This document shows, in pieces, positions 60,262 through 64,000 of a stretch of DNA of 64,000 bases. The notes below the pieces were generated by a model. That model was not told the DNA's origin. It made no database searches and saw only the letters and a list, made by a program, of their open reading frames with translations. The first letter of the stretch is position 1, and every line of letters starts with the position of its first letter. Source of the stretch: Cylindrobasidium torrendii FP15055 ss-10 (Eukaryota; Basidiomycota; Agaricomycetes; Agaricales; Physalacriaceae); contig KN880433.1 of assembly GCA_000934385.1 (NCBI GenBank), forward strand, positions 310,001 to 374,000. Direction: 5' to 3'. Made by a program: the position numbers and the translations under genes.

Positions 60262-60397
60262 ACGGTACGCTAGGTGTATTGGAGGCACGCTAGCGCTGTT
60301 GCCACTGGGGGCAATTTGGTTCCGTCGTTCATTGTTAGCCGCGCCACGTGCTTTTGATTTGCGATCACGTTGTTATGTACCCACACAACCGCGCTGC

Positions 60398-60418
60398 TAC
60401 TCAGTACTCAGTACTCAG
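60398..60418. repeat. short tandem repeat TACTCAG x3
   Basis: Three consecutive copies of TACTCAG in the spacer between the two S28 genes. No function evident. The rest of the spacer (60262-60722) also contains a CACGTG at about 60346 and the second gene's TATA box. Confidence 0.6.
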
Positions 60419-60647
60419 CGCTCATTTTGGAATTATTTCCCTGGCGGAAGATGGCTGTTATGTAAAAGTAAAGAGAGAAATGAGCGTATTCCCGCCCAGA
60501 ATGGCGGCAGTAAGAGGGCATGGGTGTCTCGTGTGCCCAGCCCACACGGTCATCAGTAAGAGTTGGACGTTATCTGCTAACTCCTTGTGGTCCATGGCTC
60601 GAGTTCCTGTAAGCGGGCATGCAACGCAAAACTAAAATTACCGGACT

Positions 60648-60655
60648 TATATAAA
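60648..60655 (+). promoter_or_regulatory. TATA box of the second S28 peptidase
   Basis: TATATAAA lies 68-75 nt upstream of the ATG at 60723. Confidence 0.55.
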
Positions 60656-60722
60656 CAGCCGCAACTGCTTATTATTGTTCCTTGCTCACCCACCACCACC
60701 AGTCCTTCAGTTGGCGGGTATC

Positions 60723-62744
60723 ATGGCGCGCTTTTCCTTGGTTGCGCTTGCGGCGCTCTCGTCTCTTCTGTCCTGCGTAGATGCGCGTATCAAGGATGGC
60801 CGTCCACACGGAAACATGCCGCCTGCCCCAATGCCGCCCAAGGTCGAGCTCCCAGACCAGACCGACGCGTTGTTCAGGGCGGATATCCCGCCTTACAACA
60901 CGACGTACTACTTTGAGCAGCTCGTGGACCACAACGACCCGTCCAAGGGAACTTTCTCTCAGCGTTATTGGCATACTTGGGAGTTTTATGAAGCTGGTAG
61001 GTTGCGCTAGAATCGCCTCCAAATTAGTCCATGGCTGAGCACGACACAGGCGGACCTATCATTCTCATGACACCCGGCGAAGGCAACGCAGATGGTATGT
61101 CCCGGCCCGAGGAGCTGCCTATCTTCTTCGTCTTTTGACGCCTGTGGCAATTATTAGGTTATGAAGCCTATCTCACGAACAAAACCATCAATGGATTGAT
61201 TGCGCAACAAGAGGGCGGCGCGACCATTGTGCTCGAGCACCGCTTCTACGGCTTCAGCAACCCGCTGCCCGACCTGACACCAGAGAGCTTGAAGCTGCAC
61301 ACAATTCAGCAGGCCATCGACGACCTGGAGTACTTCGCCTACAATGTCGAGCTTGCGATGCCAAATGGCACAGAGGTGACGCCTGACAAAGCTCCCTGGA
61401 TCCTTATCGGAGGAAGCTATGCTGGTGCGAAAACCACACCTCTCGCAAATGAACCATGTGTTGACTGTATGATCCACAGGTGCTCTCACAAGCTGGACTA
61501 TGGTCAAGTGAGTGGCAGTGACAGCCTTCGCAGGGTTCGATACTCATGATCGTCACAGTAAGCCCGGTCTTTTCTGGGCAGGCTATTCGTCGTCCGGAGT
61601 CGTCGAAGCAATCACGTATGTTACACCGCCAGTACAGTCTCCTTTGGCTGGTTCTCAGTCCCTTTTCTAGCGATTTCTGGAAATACTTTGAACCTATCCG
61701 CAAAAACATGCCTTCCAACTGCTCTGCTGATGTCGCGGCGGTCATTGCGCACGTCGACGAAGTCTTCTCAGGGAACGATACCGCCGCCATCGATGGTCTG
61801 AAGGCGAACTGGGGATTGGGCGGTCTTACTCACCTTGACGATGTTGCTGGCGCCCTCCGTAACAATCTCTGGGACTGGCAGTCTCTCAACCCTGTCTCGC
61901 CCCCGAACGCAACGTTCTACAAGTTCTGCAATGCCCTCGAGACCAAGGATGGAGAGGTTTCTGGCGAGGAGGGCTGGGGTCTTGACCATGCGCTCAATGC
62001 ATGGGGCACTTTCTGGAATGAATCTTACTATGAGTTGTGTGAGTGTTCGTCATGTCGACTGGTATGATCAATACTGAGGCGTCAAAGACTGTGGCGACAG
62101 CGATGCAGAGTCCTGCTTCGGGTCATACAATGCGTCGGCGGAGATTTTCACCGATACTAGCGTCGACAACGCCGGTCGCTCTTGGACTTGGATTGTGTAC
62201 GTCCCTCCATCGATCCTGCTTTGCTGTCTTGGCTCATGAACATGAAGCTGCAATGATGTCGGATACTACCAGGATGGACCCCCAAAGGATGTCGAGCTGA
62301 AGAATGGCCCCATTGTCACCCGTCTTGCAAACCTTGAGACGAACTATGATACTGTGGGTGTAGTGTTATGCCATCCCGCCAATCCTAATGCCCTCTCAGC
62401 GTCAATGCCAAATGATGTTCAAGGACACATTCCCAGAGCCACCTCTGCCAGATACTGAAGCCATCAACACTAAATACTCAGGCTGGAACGTGACTGTTGA
62501 CCGCCTCTTCTTCGCGAATGGAGAGCGTGATCCGTGGAAGGAGGCTACGGTATCCGCTGTTGGAGTCGAGCTCGAAAGTACCGACAGGATGCCCATCGTG
62601 GTTTCTGACGGTTTCCACTGCAGTGATCTGCGTGTGTCGAACTCTGTGGGCGATGCAACCATTGCGGATGTGCAGTCGCAAGCTCTTGCGTACTTTGCTA
62701 CATGGTTGTCGGAATACCGAGACGAGCAGTCGCAGTACCGCTGA
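60723..62744 (+). CDS. S28 family serine peptidase, second tandem copy
   Basis: Paralogue of the gene at 58224 with the same architecture: signal peptide (MARFSLVALAALSSLLSCVDA), YNTTYYFEQLVDHNDPSKGT, ILMTPGEGNADG, VLEHRFYGFSNPLPDL, nucleophile motif LIGGSYAGALTSW (rebuilt across an intron), WAGYSSSGVVEAITDFWKYF, acid Asp in NGERDPWKEA and His in VSDGFHCSDL. The triad is complete. It also has ALRNNLWDWQSLN and GEEGWGLDHALNAWGTFWN, and a conserved Cys near RQCQMMFKD. It ends at 62744 after DEQSQYR. Asn-X-Ser/Thr sites are frequent, as expected for a secreted enzyme. Substrate preference relative to its twin cannot be judged by eye. Confidence 0.92.
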
Positions 62745-62885
62745 TTGATTGATACTTATTATACTTACTTGGTATTAACGGTATTTACTGGGGTATTTAT
62801 GCAACAAGATCAGCTTGATAGCGTCTAGCACAAGTTTATGAGGCAAAAAAATAAAATATTGGCAGTTGTAACTCTATCAAAGTTA

Positions 62886-63203
62886 TCATGTGCTGGCGAC
62901 GACACCCTCTGCGCCAGCCCGTAGGTCGCTGAGTAGCTCCTGGAGACGTGTTCGAAGCTTCTTGACTAGTTCGTCGTCTTCGTGGGACGGAGGTGGCTAA
63001 TTTACCTGAGTATATCTCGAGGACGTCTCAAGGTTAGAGGCGTACTAGTTGGTCAAGAAGGTATTCAGCTTCGTCGATTGTCTGCGATGAGAACGTAAAT
63101 GCGAGGATATGGGCCTCTACAGATTGATACATACAAGGATTATGGGTCCTCTTTATAAAAATGAGAAAATGTGAAGACTATCAACTGTCACTAACCTATT
63201 CAT
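62886..63203 (-). CDS. small hypothetical protein with two micro-introns
   Basis: I do not recognise this family. Three exons join in phase on the minus strand: an 8-nt first exon from the ATG at 63203 (Met-Asn-Arg); a second exon reading THNPCMYQSVEAHILAFTFS, then TIDEAEYLLDQL; and a third reading PPPSHEDDELVKKLRTRLQ, then ELLSDLRAGAEGVVAST. Both introns are 47-49 bp with GT...AG ends. The product would have about 74 residues, mostly helical, with a charged coiled-coil-like C-terminus. It is divergent from MCM6 with about 137 bp between starts. The spliced frame has no internal stop, and the last exon has clean heptad-like Leu spacing. Support is from composition and splice consistency only. 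Confidence 0.45.
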
Positions 63204-63339
63204 GGTGAAAGCTATGGAGTTGTACTGAAAGTAGCCGATCGCGGCTGATCGACATCACGTATACGCTGGCCCTAAAGATACTTAGCAGATACGCGCTTCC
63301 TCTCATCACGCTCAGCATAACTATTTGAACTCCTACACG

Positions 63340-64000
63340 ATGAGCTCCGAGGCCGGTTCAATACGCGGCAGCAGCTTACCGCCTCCCAGCGACGATGCCC
63401 CAAGCGCTAGAAATGGCTCGCGCCGTGGAACACCCAATCGCGCCCGTGCTGGAGGCGCGCTCGACCTCGACGACGACGATGCAGCAAGCGAGGCAGGGTC
63501 CACCCAGGCGGAATCGAAGAGACGGCGGAAGCGTAATGCAAATGGCGCAGACCGCGACGTGCCCGTCGTTCGCGATGCAGTTGGCGAGACTGTTGCAGAG
63601 ACGTTCCAGAAGTTCCTACGAACGTGAGTCGCGTCAAGGCCTTCGTGTTTCTTGGCTTACGATGAAATAGTTATGCTGAACATACTGAACTGCCCGCAAC
63701 GCCTGGATCCGATGGCGACGGTGGCATGGATGAGGACCAAAATGCAGAACTCACCTACATCAACCAAATCATAAATCTCAAGGAAATCGACATTACGACG
63801 CTATATGTCGATTGGAGGCATGTACAAGACGGAGATGAAGTCCTTGCGCAAGCCATTGTCAGCCAATACTACCGCTTCTTGCCATATCTAAAGCGTGCCC
63901 TCACCGACCTTGTCGCCGAGTTCATACCTGAATTCCTCTCTATCAATCCAACTGGTGCCACCATCGATTCTGCGAACCAAAAACCACGCGACTTCGAGAT
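63340..64000 (+). CDS. MCM6: MCM6 replicative helicase subunit (5' part, cut by window end)
   Basis: Subunit of the MCM2-7 helicase that licenses and unwinds origins. The ATG at 63340 (MSSEAGSIRGSSLPPPSDD) opens a disordered acidic/basic N-terminus; a TTG further upstream is in the same frame but is not a likely start. After an intron near 63625 the conserved MCM N-domain follows: ELTYINQIINLKEIDITTLY, VDWRHVQDGDEVLAQAI and QYYRFLPYLKRALTDLV. The QYYRFLP motif is characteristic of MCM6 among the six paralogues. The window ends within the N-domain, before the zinc finger and the AAA+ core, so nothing can be said about those. Confidence 0.88.

Overview
This is nuclear DNA from a filamentous basidiomycete, most likely an Agaricomycete. 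Genes are dense on both strands and cut by many very short introns, roughly 41-70 bp with GT...AG ends. The proteins match fungal families: a GLEBS-containing nucleoporin, HRI1, RCF2, a QutD-like permease and S28 peptidases. There is no operon structure, phage, CRISPR array, rRNA, tRNA or recognisable transposon. CDS coordinates run from start to stop and include introns. I placed splice sites by eye, so internal boundaries are approximate.

Layout. 0-11 kb: a GH51 arabinofuranosidase (-), cytochrome b5 (+), a catalytically complete RNase III with a C-terminal dsRNA-binding domain (-), PAPS reductase MET16 (-), and the RNA polymerase I second-largest subunit (-). 11-18 kb: a NUP98/NUP116-type FG nucleoporin (+), a small unrecognised gene (-), and two tandem acyl-protein-thioesterase-like hydrolases (+). 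18-32 kb: a quinate-type sugar porter with a cluster of CreA/Mig1-like sites upstream (-), a GPI-anchored-type aspartic protease (-), a P4-ATPase lipid flippase (-) and a secreted-type M28 peptidase (+). 32-44 kb: RCF2 (-), a gene-poor stretch of about 2 kb, NDUFAF5 (-) back to back with a long C2H2 zinc-finger protein (+), and a long disordered protein with a histone-fold-like start (+). 44-54 kb: HRI1 (-), a secreted phosphoesterase (+), a small Dma1-like RING protein (-), a GH18 chitinase (-), a lactose-permease-type transporter (-) and the urease accessory protein UreF (-). 54-64 kb: an RNF220-type RING E3 (+), AFG1 (-), two tandem S28 serine peptidases (+), a micro-gene of about 74 codons (-), and the 5' part of MCM6 (+), cut by the window end.

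The genes mix housekeeping functions (rRNA transcription, nuclear pore, replication licensing, sulfate assimilation, mitochondrial assembly and quality control, membrane asymmetry) with secreted or nutrient-uptake functions typical of a saprotroph (arabinofuranosidase, chitinase, S28, M28 and A1 proteases, acid phosphatase, sugar porters). Several neighbours are divergent with very short shared promoters (about 60-140 bp). I found no convincing new multi-gene system. The most original observations are two small spliced genes reconstructed by eye (14608-14994 and 62886-63203), a stand-alone NUP98 ending in Gly-Phe, and the CreA-like palindrome upstream of the quinate-type permease.
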